Assembly: GCA_026214975.1 (NCBI GenBank)
Contig: JAOBSW010000394.1
Span: 1-64,000 of the forward strand
Length of the DNA stretch: 64,000 nt
Reading direction: 5' to 3'
From: Gentiana macrophylla
Lineage: Eukaryota; Streptophyta; Magnoliopsida; Gentianales; Gentianaceae
The position numbers and the translations under genes were made by a program. Positions 23,533 to 35,304 of this stretch are shown in pieces; positions within the stretch are counted from its first letter, which is position 1, and each line of letters begins with the position of its first letter. The notes under the pieces are model-generated. The model did not search any database and was not told the DNA's origin. It saw only the letters and a program-made list of their open reading frames with translations.

Positions 23533-24605
23533 AGGCAATAAAATGTAAATTTACCCACCAAAAGTACCAGCCCCAGATTCGTTGCTTCCCTTGCTTTTAA
23601 TATTGTTATTACTTTTACTTATGCCACGTTAAATGATTCAAGTGTGGAAAGAAAGACCATTAAAGTGAATAATGTGGATCATAATAATAATCATAATAAA
23701 AAACTTGCAGTTTTTTTTAGCACATTTGCACACTACCACATTTATTACTTGGATCACATGTTGTGACACATCAGGTCGTGGATATATATTATTTTCCGTT
23801 CAAATTACTCCCGTACCATGTTCTTGTAATGAATAATAAATTGTTTGTAGATAATCGCTATTAGAACATGTTATGAGACAATGCATGAACAGTAAATTTT
23901 TTCAAGGGTGGTCTCAGTATATAAAGCTATAAAGCCTAAAAAAATCCGGGAAAGAAAGAAATATGTTTGATCTTGGTATATAGTACTACTATTTAAAAAA
24001 AAATCCGAAAAAAATATGCTCGTAATGGGATTTGAACTTACAACCTAGAATTATGGAAACTAAAAAGGGTTTGTTCTTAAACCACTAGGATATAAGATCT
24101 TTTGTTCAAGAAAAAGACACATAACATACTAATATTAACACTACTACTAATACAGTAATAAAAATATTTTATTTTTTTTTTTTTTTCAAAATTTGGGGGG
24201 GGGGAGGGGGGGCTTGAGACCACCCCACCCAAAGGGTTCCGCCCCTGGTTGCGGATTGTTGTCACGTATATAAAAACATAAAACTATTTTGTATCATTAT
24301 ACACGTGGAAGTGAACTCATGCTTGTTCTGATATAGAGTCGTTGTAATAGAATTTCCATAAATACTACTACCTCCATCTTTTTTAGCTGTCACCTTTTAT
24401 AATTTATAATTTGTTTTTTTACATTTATTTGCATTACATTCCAATGCAGCATTTTTTTCCCCACTTATACCCTCCTTTAATTGTACTATTTGTTAAATAA
24501 TTTATTTACATTTTGAAATTAAAAAAACACAATTTTCAATGACAATAGTACACCAAAAGTTGCTTTGGAATTCACGGTCTATGACTTGTTCTGCTAGGGG
24601 ATTTC
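23533..24605. other. AT-rich spacer; possible hAT-type end
   Basis: No gene. A G-run and GGGTTCCGCCCCTGG (24234-24248) resemble the right end of common plant hAT MITEs. Inverted GGTGGTCTCA (23906) and TGAGACCACC (24213) bracket 300 bases, but I find no matching left terminus or target duplication. Confidence 0.45.
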
Positions 24606-24775
24606 AATTTGGAAAATGATATGTGCACTACACACAAACCACTACATGTGTGGTAGCTCTTGATTAAAGTGATCAATTATTTTTTATGGTGGATCCCAAC
24701 AGAATACGTGGTGTTGATTGTGTTGTGTAAGATGTTGTGGTTGAAAGAGTAGTGGATGTATCACTACTCTTTCAA
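24606..24775. repeat. Small dispersed repeat family, copy
   Basis: It shares GTGTTGATTGTGTTGTGTAA and AGTAGTGGATGTATCA with 6361-6480 and, inverted, with 53112-53285. The ends GATATGTGCACTAC and GTAGTGGATGTATCA are partly inverted, suggesting a MITE. Confidence 0.6.
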
Positions 24776-25369
24776 TTTTCCTTTGCTCCATGCGAGGAAC
24801 ATTTTCAAGATATTAGAATTGGGAGCTGCTATTTCCAGAGCAGATATGCTCCTGCCAGAGCAGGATTCCAATACTACCCTTCAGTTATTTCTGCCAGCTT
24901 TTGTTTTTACTCGAAGTTATCTTTCTTTTACTTTACTTTTTTTTTTCTTTTGTTTTGCCGGAGGAAGTTATCATTTTCGTACACTCCTTTTTTTTTCCCT
25001 CCTCCTATTTCCAAAATGTGCTTCACAATGTTCAAAAAAAAAAACGTGCTTCATTTATTTACAGATTTTTATGAGCGATATTTGTACAAAGTTGATTGTC
25101 TCCAGTTACGTCAATTGTTGTAATCATATGAATTACAAATATTGAATGAAAACTGTAGAAAATTTAATTACAATTTATAATTTCTAGTCTGATTCATAAT
25201 TAGTGAAATATAAAATATTAAATAGATGTTATATAATACTTATACTACATTATTGTTTTAAATGTACCATTTAAACTTCACTTGAAATACTAAATATTAA
25301 AAATTATATTAGTACATAGTACATACATACTTTCATTTAAGGTATAGAAAAACAAATACCTGTCAAGAA

Positions 25370-25374
<5 letters not shown>

Positions 25375-25448
<74 letters not shown>
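25375..25448. repeat. (AT)n microsatellite
   Basis: Pure AT tract of about 73 bases inside the MULE. Confidence 0.9.
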
Positions 25449-25451
<3 letters not shown>

Positions 25452-25605
25452 TATTTTTCTTTTTTAAATACTTACAATAAAATATTATTACACGTAAAAT
25501 ATTATTCTCATACCTGCTTTCAGAAAAAAATTATTCTTCGGCACAAAAACAAATTATTCTGATAGCTAAGCATATTATATTAACCATAAGAAAATTCGAA
25601 TAGTA

Positions 25606-25902
25606 CTGCTTCAGTCCCACAAAAAATGTCTACTTTTTCAAAATTAATTGTCCTATAAAAAGTGTCCATTTAAAAAATCAATACATCATTTAATGCAATT
25701 TTTCCAAACATACCCCTATCATAATATTTAATGTTTACATATTCATTTTATATTTCAAAAAAGCATTTATTATGTGATACAGACATATATGTCCATCATT
25801 ACTTAAAATACAATATATTAATTATTTTTTAATCTTTATACACATTAATTATTTTTTTAATCTGTATACACTACAAAAAGTGGATATTTTTATAGGACGG
25901 AG
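25606..25902. mobile_element. Stowaway-like MITE
   Basis: TA flanks both ends (25604-25605, 25903-25904). The right end ATAGGACGGAG and the left end with TCCCACAAAAAATGTCTAC correspond to the CTCCGTCC..ATAAAAA terminus. The interior matches the MITE at 37380-37654 (TTGTCCTATAAAA, CAATACATCATTTAATG). Confidence 0.75.
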
Positions 25903-26201
25903 TACTATTATTTCATTCAAACCAAAGCGGTCTAAAAAAAATTGTAAAGTAAATTTTTTAAAAATAAATATGAAAGGTAAGGATTATTGGTTGAGCAGGG
26001 AAAAATCCAAATTTTCCTTATGAAAGTATGTACAAACAAAAGCGCGTGGAATTGTCTTTGACGAACAAGCGCGTGTAATTTTCAAGTTAACAGTGTGGAC
26101 CTACTTGGACAAAAGGTGGCAGAAATAAAGAAAGGGTAGTATTGGAATTGTGCTCTGGCAGGAGCATATCTGCCCTGGAAATAGCAGCTCCCATTAGAAT
26201 T

Positions 26202-26855
26202 TAATGTAAAAAGATAAAAAGACGATTTTGTAATATGACGTTAGATTTCAGGCATATTAATAATTTTTTTAATCTGTGTATTTATAATAAAAATGACTAT
26301 GAATAAAAGAAGGGGGGAGTATATCTTCATGAAATCAAGACCCGTGACTAACATGCTGGGTACCATCATGTTTTTAAGTTTCAGTCTCACGGGTTTGTTG
26401 TACACTTTTGTCTTTATATATCTAGGCAATTTATTTTCATGGTGTCAATTATTATAAGAATTTTCACGGGTAAATCCTCAGTGTGGCCACTAGCAGGTAT
26501 GCCGCTTCTTGCAAAGTAGTTTATAACTCGTTGCTAACTAGAGGAATATAAATACTTCTTTTGTAAATGTAATTAAAATTTGTCTTGTCAACATCACTTT
26601 TGCGACATTTCATTAATTATTTTTTCTAACCATGGACTTCATTCTTGATATTCCCATGTATAACACATGTATGTATTGATAGATCTGTTAATTAGTGTTC
26701 AATTGCCAAATATACCATTGCATTAATTTTAACCCTCAATTCCTTATAATAATGCAGAAGAATTATAAAAAGAGTGTCAAACTTAGGTGTAAACTATCCG
26801 AAACTTTCAAATATTTACTTATCAATTCAAACATCATTTAAAAACATAATAATTC
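26202..26855. other. AT-rich spacer, no gene seen
   Basis: A 62-codon open frame (26241-26429, minus) has no recognisable content. No element ends seen. Confidence 0.5.
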
Positions 26856-29027
26856 TGTAACATCCCGACTTTTCAAAAAGGTAAAATAGTAATTGGTCAT
26901 ACCCACGACGACCTAATTATTATTTATCTTATTTATTTAATTAAAAAGGATTTAATTAAGAGATTTAGTTATTATTTAAAATGGATTTAATAACTATAAA
27001 AAGGAAATAATTTCCCAAAACAACTTATTAGTTCACACGCTTATTCTGATAAAAAAAGAAGAAGAAGAGGAACGGCAGAGCAATGGACGCAGGACGCAGA
27101 AGAAAGCGAAATAAAAAAGGAAACGTAAAACTTCAACCGTGTGACCGATCCGTTCATCCGATTCGTGACGCGCGAGAGAGAAAAGTGATCGTACAAGAGA
27201 CGCAACTTTGGAAAATAACATCTCTTAATTTCATAAGTTTTCAATTTAGCCCTAGTTTTTTGTAACCGTTGAGTTTGATCTTCAAAAATTCGTATCTTTC
27301 AATCCGTAGCTTTGTTTCGCAGCCATGAGTAGTCGAAACGATCGTCTTGGAGCGTAGATTAATCTAAAATTAGTTTGACAGCAGTTAATCTAGGTAATCT
27401 GCAGTTTTATACACTTTTTCAGTTTCGGTTTTTGCCAAAAAAAAAAGGATTTTAGGGTTTTTTATTGATCAAATAGGTTTTGGGTTGAGGATCAACAGTT
27501 GTTGCAGTTGCTTAGCGTTTTGCTTTCGGTTTTGCTGGAAATTAAGGTAAGAGGCTCTTCCTAATGAATAAGTATGGTTTTACAATGTTTAGGTTGAGTG
27601 TTATAGTTGTAGCAAGGAATCATGTTTTATGTTGTAGTTAAAATGTTGGATGCTACGTGATGGTTAGTTATGTTTAAATCAGGTTTTTACTGCTGTTTCT
27701 TTGTGATAGCTGGTGTTAAACATGTTTGATTTGGGTTAGAAATCATTCAGTTGCAGAAAATCATGTTTAGGGCTTTTCAGTGCAATGCGCCGCATTCAAA
27801 TTGATTTTGGGTAAATGTTGTTTTAAGCTACGAGTCCAGTTTAAATGTTATTTCTTGATCTAATAATACTAAATGAAAATAAACAAGCCCGATTGAGTTT
27901 CGACGCTGCGTTTGGTTCGGCACCGGACGTACTCTTAAAGGAGTTGAAGTCCGGGACCGTCGGAAAGGCATGTAAAAGGGCTTGTGCTTTGATGAATTAG
28001 TATTCATCAATGTCTGTGTAATTGCTAGGCCTCGTTTATGTCTAGTGGTCTAGGAAGAGAGTAGTATGTGTGCGGGAGATTATTTGAAAACACTTAGGCG
28101 GCTAGTTAACTATTTAATAAATACGTACTTGCTTAGTAAAAGGTTAAACATCATGAGAGCTTGGATAGACACAGTACAATATCGGCAATGTGAGGTTTGG
28201 CCAGATAAAGTGGTGATGATCACTGCCGGATTCTAGACCCGCCAGATAAAGTAGTGATCAATCCGCCGGACAAACTCACGAACGAGATAGACATTCACCG
28301 GTCAGCTCTCTAGGGTTGGCCAGACAAAGTGGAATGACTGTCTCGGGACCGTTAGAGATTTATCTCTATAGGGTTGCGTCTTTTGTCTTAGTGCATATCT
28401 CACTAAGTGTAGTGCCCTCGCAAACATGCTGTAACAAAGATAAGTTAAGTTAGAAATGTTTAGTCATGACATGTTGATGGACATGATGTGAACCCTAGAT
28501 TGAGTCGGTCTCATAATGGTAATTTAATAATCATACCAATAACCTTTCTTTGTATAACTTAGTTATTCATTAGCTTCTCACTTTTACTAAGTACTTTGTA
28601 CTTACCTCCTTTGCATTTTCTTTTGTATGCATTATGGGGTGAGAAGACGAACATGTTGCCCAAGTGTAGATGACGACTTTTGAAGACAATGAAGTCTTGG
28701 CGAAACTTTTAGTTTATTTCTTTGTAAAGGTTGTACTAGACTAGTTATATTTCATTCCTTAGACTTGTTGTACTATACTTTTAACACCTCGTAATGTATA
28801 AGTCTTTGGGTTTTTCGTCGTTGTAATTTAACTATCCATCTTTAGTATGCTTACTTTCTATTCATAGTAGCATTTTGTTTTTACCCGAGTTTTTTTAGCT
28901 TCCGTTTGCTTTATTTTGATACGACGATGTAGAGACTTGCGTATAATATTAGATTTATTTAATGCTATCTCTGCCGTGAACGTTCTCTTCCGGATAAGGG
29001 CTCGATATCCGGGAGCGGGGTGTTACA
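26856..29027 (+). mobile_element. Ty3/gypsy-type solo LTR (2172 bp)
   Basis: It starts TGTAACATCCCGACTTTT and ends CGGGGTGTTACA, imperfect inverted termini typical of long Ty3 (Tekay/Del-like) plant LTRs. It is flanked by the perfect 5-bp duplication AATTC (26851-26855 and 29028-29032). A TATA box TATAAAAA is at 26995-27002. A 47-base phrase with GCCAGATAAAGT occurs in variant form three times between 28198 and 28335. There is no internal coding region, so it is a solo LTR. The lineage is inferred from terminal sequence and length. Confidence 0.9.
26995..27002 (+). promoter_or_regulatory. TATA box of the Ty3-type solo LTR
   Basis: TATAAAAA about 140 bases from the LTR start; it sets the orientation as plus. 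Confidence 0.5.
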
Positions 29028-29733
29028 AATTCAAACTCAGCTCGAGTTAATTTGTTCGATTAAAAAAAATATTGCTAAAAATCGGCTTGATCAAGTTCTA
29101 ATGATGCTCGATTACGCTCGAAAGAATCTTGATAACATTTTAGCTCGATCTAACTCAATAGCTCAAAAAAATATTGAGTTTCAATGTACTCGAGCTCCGT
29201 TTGTCAGTAAATGTTATGTGTGTGTGTGTGTGTGTGTGTGTATATACATATATATATACATAATGTTTGATAAACTTGTGACTATTTCGAATCATGTTTT
29301 TAAGTTTTTGAATTCGGTGTAACTATGATAATCTGTATGAGTTTGACCCGAGATCAATTTGTTTTTTTAATTAAAATTTAGAAATTATAACATTATTAAT
29401 TGGTGTTCACGTGTTAGCTGCAAAAATGTAGTACTTGTCTACTACTATGAAAATGAATAGCCTGAGAAGAAAATGATAGGAGGAATTACAACCCGTGAAA
29501 AAAATTGTCTCAACCACTCAGTTTTTAGAGTTTTTTTTTTTTTTTTTGGTTTATAACACACTCAATCTTCTCGTTTATTATTTTATTTGTACATCATAGT
29601 AAAATTGGCTTTGTGGAATTCGGTCCTTCAGCCTAGAACCGACGAAAAGTGAATGAAGTGAGTCCGGTTTAATGGAGTACCGTTTCAACCCAAAGAAGTG
29701 ACTTGATGTTTATTTATTTGTTCTCTTTTTACG

Positions 29734-30334
29734 TGATATGCCTAAATCGTAATTCATCCCACGGATCCTTATTCGGGTCCATCCGACCTCCAAAATAGTG
29801 GATAAGGCCACCGGCCACCACAATCTGTGAACTTGTAAGGCGACGGCCCCGCTCCAAGCCATTGGTAGACCAGAGCCGCCAACATAAAGATAAGACAAGT
29901 TGAAAACCTAGCGGCCTAAGGGCCTCGCGTGGGTGAGGCCCCAGCTGCTAGGTTTACCTTCATAAAACTTTCAGCCGCTAGGCCTCCAGCTCGCGACCGC
30001 CTCGCACCGCCAGGTTGTCATACTCTCACCACCGCCTAGCCATCATCTCCATCACAAAGGGGAGAGGGGGGTCTTACTTCCAGAACTATGCATGGCTTGA
30101 TCCCTTACAAAGGTTACGTAGGCAGCCTTTGAGGCTCAACTCATAAAACACAAAACACCAAACACTCCTCCCATCTTGAGAAAAAATATCTTCATCTTTG
30201 TTCTTGAGCACCACCACTTGCACCACCATAAATTCCACAGCACCACCGCGCACCACCACTTCCATACACTCTTTATGCCATATATCCACCGTTATATCCA
30301 CTCAATCTTGTTGATGACTTTTTCGGCATCATCA
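29734..30334 (+). mobile_element. Solo LTR (601 bp), GC-richer than its surroundings
   Basis: It starts TGATATGCC and ends GGCATCATCA, flanked by the 5-bp duplication TTACG (29729-29733 and 30335-30339). Copy C of the surrounding repeat lacks it (near 57910), an independent empty site. It contains GATCCCTTACAAAGGTTACG then TAGGCAGCCTTTGAGGCTCA, which I associate with the R/U5 part of plant LTRs. Open frames in it are not recognisable. Confidence 0.8.
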
Positions 30335-30607
30335 TTACGTATAACAATGGTGTATTGGTGTATATAATGTTTCCTTGTTAATCTCTAAAATGAAGTGAAT
30401 ATAATTATGAGATAAAGAGCCAAAAGTCCTTTTTTTGACACAAAATAAATAAATAGGACATACTCATTTTTTTAGTTGCAAAAAGGACAAACAATTTCAG
30501 ACGGACAAAATTACCCCTTTTATTAAAGAGGGACGCGCGCATATGTATTAAATCTTCCGCTGCTTCAGGTTTGTTTGTTTGTTTGTTTTTTTTTTTTTTT
30601 TTCAAAC

Positions 30608-30890
30608 AACCGTAACTTTTGATTTACAACTCCGATCATCAAATTTTTCACCAAAATTCATGTTTTGCTCTCTTCAATTTGAGCCCAAATATGATACCTT
30701 CCGACGTATATTTTGAAAAGCGAAAAAATATTTGTATTAACTGAGCGCTTTTTCTTATAAACGATCGTAACTTTTGATTTAGAACACCGATCATCAAAAT
30801 TGTTTTACCAAAGTTCATATTTTTATCTTCATTTTGAGACGCGTTTGATACCTTTTCGACGTAGTATTTGAAAGCCGAATTTAATTGCGG
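30608..30890. repeat. ~160-bp tandem repeat
   Basis: CGTAACTTTTGATTTA.AAC.CCGATCATCAAA appears at 30611 and again at 30769, each followed by CCAAA.TTCAT, GATACC and a TTTGAAA block. Two diverged units. Confidence 0.8.
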
Positions 30891-30947
30891 CATTTACACT
30901 AAACATGATGTCGATGATCGATGTCGATTATCGATATGATATGAGAT

Positions 30948-31480
30948 CAGGCTCATTTAAAGCTTAATTCAAGTGACTACTTCAAGGCACACATAGTGGC
31001 TCATATAAGACTCATTTAAGGCTTAATTCAAGTGATTAACTATTAAGCCTATGTCAAGTTTATGTGGTTTTGATTGATAAAAGGAATATCATAGATTAAC
31101 TTGATTAAGGTGTGGTGTTTATAACATGCATGTTCAACAGTTAATCACTTGAATTAGGCCTATCTATAGTATTAAGGCACAGGCACAGAGATCGTGATCG
31201 TCGATGATCGATGTCGATGTCGATGCTCGATGTCGACGTCGATACGATGATGAATGATGATGTCAGGCTCATTTAAAGCTTAATTCAAGTGACTACTTCA
31301 AGGCACACATAGCTGGCTCATATAAGGCTCATTTAAGGCTTAATTCAAGTGATTAACTATTAAGCCTATGTCAAGTTTATGTGGTTTTGATTGATAAAAG
31401 GAATAGCATAGATTAACTTAATTAAGGTGTGGTGTTTATAACATGCGGTGTTCGATGGTTAATCACTTGAATTAAGCCTA
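30948..31480. repeat. ~215-bp duplication with GATCGATG-rich flanks
   Basis: Bases 30948-31161 and 31264-31480 are nearly identical (CAGGCTCATTTAAAGCTTAA to TAATCACTTGAATTA.GCCT) at offset 316. Each is preceded by a low-complexity tract of TCGATG/GATCGA words (30910-30945, 31190-31245). A third such tract is at 31815-31868. A smaller direct repeat with GGTAATACATAGAAGA follows at 31497 and 31563. Confidence 0.9.
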
Positions 31481-31871
31481 AAAAGTACATCGACTAAAAG
31501 GTAATACATAGAAGATCAATACAACAGACTATAGATTTAGTACAATAGTACATCGGACTAAAAGGTAATACATAGAAGAACAATACAAGTGCAAGCAATC
31601 TGAACTATCAGCCAAATTATAAGAAGGATATTCAAGTTCAAAGAACTAAATTATCATGCCCGGAATTCACAAGGTGATGAATTACAAGTTCAGTAAGCCA
31701 ATGAACTAGGCCTATCTATTACATGATGATACAATGTAGATCAAAACCTCCAAGACACCAAGGCACATAGTAAGCCTATGAACTAGGCCTATCTATTGCA
31801 TTAAGGCACACAAGATCGTCGATGATCGATGATCGCAGTGATCGATGATCGAAGTATCGATGATCTCAGGC

Positions 31872-32190
31872 TCAAAAGGACTCTCCTTTCGGTTTTTTGT
31901 TGCAAGGTCTATGTCCCCCAAGTCCTTGATATGAACCGAATGTCTTCTTGCAGTTCAAGCACTCATATTTACTTCTTTTCGGAGCATGTTTCGATACTAC
32001 TTTTTCTTTAGGATCATTTCTTTTAGGCCTCTTCTTGTTCTTGGGTTCAATCACATTAGGCCACTTGTGCTTGGCTTCATAAACAGCTGCATTCTTGAAA
32101 AATCCTTCAAAAGACGTATCCAATTCGCCTTTTTCAACACCTTCATCCAAATAGTAACCTGAATCAGAGCACTCATTGAAAATTTAATAA
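31872..32190 (-). pseudogene. C2H2 zinc-finger fragment (QALGGH-type, ZAT-like)
   Basis: The minus frame ends with YECLNCKKTFGSYQGLGGH followed by RPCNKKPKGESF. C-x2-C, then a QGLGGH motif, is a variant of the plant-specific QALGGH finger. The last ligand position is odd: H-R-P-C instead of the usual H-x3-H, so the finger may not fold normally. Upstream is GELDTSFEGFFKNAAVYEAK and a basic stretch PKNKKRPKRNDPKEK. Full ZAT-like factors have one to three fingers and an EAR motif; only one finger remains here. It lies in the gene-fragment insertion, so I treat it as a captured piece. A functional small gene is not excluded, since the frame from 32150 to 31872 is open. Confidence 0.7.
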
Positions 32191-32213
32191 CTTTAAATTA
32201 TGTTTATCTTCTA

Positions 32214-32847
32214 GTGTGGGTTTCAATTCAAGTCCAATAACAAGTACAAACTTGTAGTCATCTAAGACATGTGGAAAAAGAGAACTTCTAACTGCAATTT
32301 TTTTCTTCACAACCCAACCATCTTCTGCAGAGATAAACAATTCCATCAAATCACAAAGCAGCTCAAAGAATCTTTATCCCTTGCCTTGACCAAATTCTAC
32401 CCTTTTGGTGGAAGAATCAAAGAAGATTACTCATCTTTTATTTGCAACGACAATGGAGCTCTATATGTAGAAGCTCAAGCTGATGCAAATCTCATAGATG
32501 ACACTATTCAGACCGGCCAGTTTTTTCAACATCTGGGAAAAAGTAATGTGCCACTTTCTGTTCAGCTTACTTTCTTTAAATGTGGAGGAACAGCTATTGG
32601 AATTCACTATTCACATTGGATAGCGGATGCTTGGACTTTCGCCATGTTCTTGAATTACTGGACCGGAATTTCTCGCTGTGCCAGTGCCGGTGCTTTTCAA
32701 CCAAAATTCGGTCTCGGGTCGGACATTTTTCATCCCCTAAATCAAGGAACCCCTTACACGATTGAAGAAAGTATTCTAATCAAGAAGATGGTTTTGAAGA
32801 GATTTCTGATCAAGAACGAAAAAATAGCTGATTTATACCTCTGTTGA
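32214..32847 (+). pseudogene. BAHD acyltransferase fragment
   Basis: The open frame reads KQLKESLSLALTKFYPFGGR, which is the BAHD N-terminal block. It then gives FICNDNGALYVEAQADANL and GTAIGIHYSHWIADAWTFAM, where H116 to D120 of this frame (about 32614-32628) is the catalytic HxxxD motif. BAHD enzymes transfer acyl groups from acyl-CoA to alcohols or amines in plant specialised metabolism and are about 430-460 residues. Here only the N-terminal half remains: sequence becomes unrelated after LIKKMVLKRFLIKNEKIADL, and the DFGWG motif is absent. There is no proper start. Closest in feel to vinorine-synthase-like members; substrate not predictable. Confidence 0.88.
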
Positions 32848-32849
32848 GT

Positions 32850-32965
32850 ACATTCATTCAGCAAATTAGAACGATCAGATTCAAGATTTGCTCTTGACTG
32901 TTCTTGTTCTTCAATCTTTTGAATTAGATCTTCCAAATTCTTCTCAGCTTCTAAAATGGTGCCGG
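32850..32965 (-). pseudogene. Coiled-coil exon fragment
   Basis: The minus frame reads ILEAEKNLEDLIQKIEEQEQ then SRANLESDRSNLLNECTQQ, a clean heptad-type helix rich in E, Q, L. It directly abuts the BAHD fragment on the opposite strand. I do not recognise the parent gene. Confidence 0.55.
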
Positions 32966-33159
32966 GTCTCTACGTAGTAAGAACAAAACAAATCAATACA
33001 AAAAAAAAGGCTGTGAATCTTTCACCGATCGTTGAAGGTGTGTGAGAGAATAAGGATATATTCGTCCGGTGAAATTAATTTGTCCTTAATGCAACTAAAA
33101 AATTGAAGCTGGATTGGCATTTAATTAAAGGGAAAAAAATGGACTATAAACTAATTTTT

Positions 33160-33480
33160 CCTTAAATTATATCATTACTATGTATTTCTACTCTCTAAAT
33201 ATATCACTACTATATATATCTACTCTCTCCTAAAATAAGTGTTATTTTAGCTAAAACAATATTAATTTTTAACCCAAAACAAGTGTTATTTTACAAATAA
33301 ATAACAAAAATCTGAAATGTGATAGATAAAAAAACGGATGGAGTGGTATTTATAGAGAATTTTGACTATATTCTATAAAAGAAACGTCTTAATTTATTAC
33401 TCTCCAATTATATCATTATTATATATATCTACTCTCTTAAATAAGTGTTATTTTAGCTAAAACAACATTACTCAGAATCA
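33160..33480. repeat. Short repeated phrases of copy B
   Basis: TATCA.TACTATATATATCTACTCTCT followed by AAATAAGTGTTATTTTAGCT occurs twice here and three times in copy C (58005-58240, and 58603 onward). Unit about 150-230 bases. Confidence 0.75.
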
Positions 33481-34290
33481 CGAGCTTGTTATTACACCAA
33501 AAAACTGAAATGAGACTTCTCGTTACGTGGTTTGAGAGTAGACTTCTCACTACCCTGTCCTACGCAATTGAAAGAACTCGAATTCGAACATGAACATGTG
33601 ATAAAATTTAAAGATAGAACTTGATCCGCTTACAATTCCAAAACGAAACTAGATTCAACTCGCTTATATATTTAGAATTCATTTAAATTCGATTTACAAG
33701 TGATCTATTTATATGTTTGTATATATGTATCTTTCTTTATTGATTTTGAGTTTACATAACAATTGCAAAACTTACATAGAGTAAAAGCAAATGCGCAATA
33801 ATAGAGGCACAACAGATTGACAGGACGGATAGACACAATATTTATTTATACCATTGATTATTTAGGGACATTTATTTATTGATCTAGATCCCACAATCAA
33901 TGGTATGGATAATGTTGTGCCAATCCATTATCAATTCGTTTTGGCTGTATCATTTCCCAAAACAAATGGTGTAATAGTATAGAATAGTGTTATACTTTTG
34001 TGACGTAATCAATGAATAAAAAACAAAAAATAGTAAGTTGTTGTGCGTCACCAACACTCTTCTCAAATTAATTGTATAAGTGTCTCTAATGATAGGGACA
34101 CCACGAATTTGACATAACTGGTTATACAATATAATTTCTTACCATTGATTTTGCCTAGTCTATACACAATCAATTGAGATTATCCAAATTAAGGATGAGA
34201 AATTATGTCATCTGTGTCAAATTGTTGTCTCTGTCGTTGCTCCTCTTTGCACCGTAAAATAACTTCAATTCTATTCCAACAACTCCTTTT

Positions 34291-34400
34291 AATAAATACA
34301 CAATTTGAGTAGTACAATAGTAGTTGAGTGGTGGAAATATGAGTAAATAAATACACAATTTGAGTAGTACAATAGTAGTTGAGTGGTGGAAATAGGAGTA
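34291..34400. repeat. 55-bp tandem duplication
   Basis: Bases 34291-34345 and 34346-34400 are the same sequence (AATAAATACACAATTTGAGT start). Copies A and C have a single unit, so the duplication is specific to copy B. Confidence 0.92.
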
Positions 34401-35304
34401 CTGATATGGGGACGACCGTTGTGTCACAACAGTTGTTTGTACCGTTGATCATAATTAGTTTAAATTAATCATGACATAACTTAATAACGATGAACAGTTA
34501 AATGACCGTTGTATAATTCTTTGTGACATAATGATTGTGTCCGTATCATTAGTTATGAAAATGTTTAATTATTTAAGATAGTACACGCACAAAGTCCATT
34601 TAGATTTTTTACGGTGTTTAAAAATGTGGTTAAATATCATTAATTTTAATAATAAAAATCTAAATAATATTTGACTGTTATTGACACGCACAAATTTTTA
34701 AGCAATGAAAAGTTGATAAATATATCACTTGTAAACTGCACTTACTGCCACAGTTTCAAAATATAAGCTTTATTACACGGTTTTTATACAATTTAAAAAT
34801 GTTGATCAATATCATAAAGTTTAATGACAAATTTTAACCCTAAAAAAGTGACAAATTTTACAATCTGTTTCGTCAGATGAAGGTTGTATCAAATAAAATA
34901 TATTACAATTTTTTATTTTTAATATCACAAACACGTTAAAAACATATTATATGAAAGAGTATAAAAATAAAAATGTCATATGACACGACCTTTTTATTTT
35001 CGTTGTAGCATAATATAAGGAGTATCATTTAGTGGTAACAATAAATTATATACCCCTTTTAACCCTTTTTTAAGGGTTTTCTTTTTTTTTTTTTTTGAAA
35101 ACTTTTTTAGGGGTTTTAAACCTTCTTTTTAAGTGAGTTTTTTTTGAACTATAGAGGCACACCTGTTGTGTCAAACGAGTGATACAACGATTATGTACAC
35201 CGTTGATCATACCGTTGTGGCTCTATCATTATTCGTTTGTTTTTTTAGGTACTAGTGTTTTACATGAGGGTTTTAGGTGGTGTCTCCACACGGTGTGGAT
35301 ACAC

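Larger units (their letters stand above)
24821..26192. mobile_element. Non-autonomous MULE (1372 bp)
   Basis: The ends are GGGAGCTGCTATTTCCAG and its complement at the right, giving an inverted repeat of about 60 bp that includes GCAGATATGCTCCTGCCAGA. It is flanked by the perfect 9-bp duplication ATTAGAATT (24812-24820 and 26193-26201). No transposase. The interior holds a pure AT tract (about 25375-25448) and a nested Stowaway-like MITE. Open frames at 24737-25145 are not recognisable as protein. Confidence 0.92.
30415..33155. mobile_element. Gene-fragment-bearing insertion (~2.7 kb), superfamily unknown
   Basis: Copy C reads straight through from ..TGAATATAATTAT to ATCATTACTATA (near 57995-58010). 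Copy B has about 2.7 kb here, bounded by AATTAT on both sides (30404-30412 region and 33157-33162). Ends begin GAGATAAAGAGCC and finish TTTTTCCTTAA, with only weak inverted similarity around AGTCC.TTTTTT. Inside are two tandem-repeat blocks, GATCGATG-rich tracts, and three unrelated coding fragments: C2H2 finger (minus), BAHD acyltransferase (plus) and coiled-coil exon (minus). Multi-gene cargo of this kind suggests a Pack-MULE or Helitron; the ends do not settle which. Confidence 0.6.

Noticed and set aside
23906..24247. A complete hAT MITE ending in CCGCCCCTGG
   Set aside because: Only the right end is convincing; no matching left terminus or 8-bp duplication was found.
27083..27265. A basic 60-codon frame MDAGRRRKRNKKGN...
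   Set aside because: It lies inside the Ty3-type solo LTR, in its transcribed leader; purine-rich leader DNA gives Lys/Arg-rich frames by chance.
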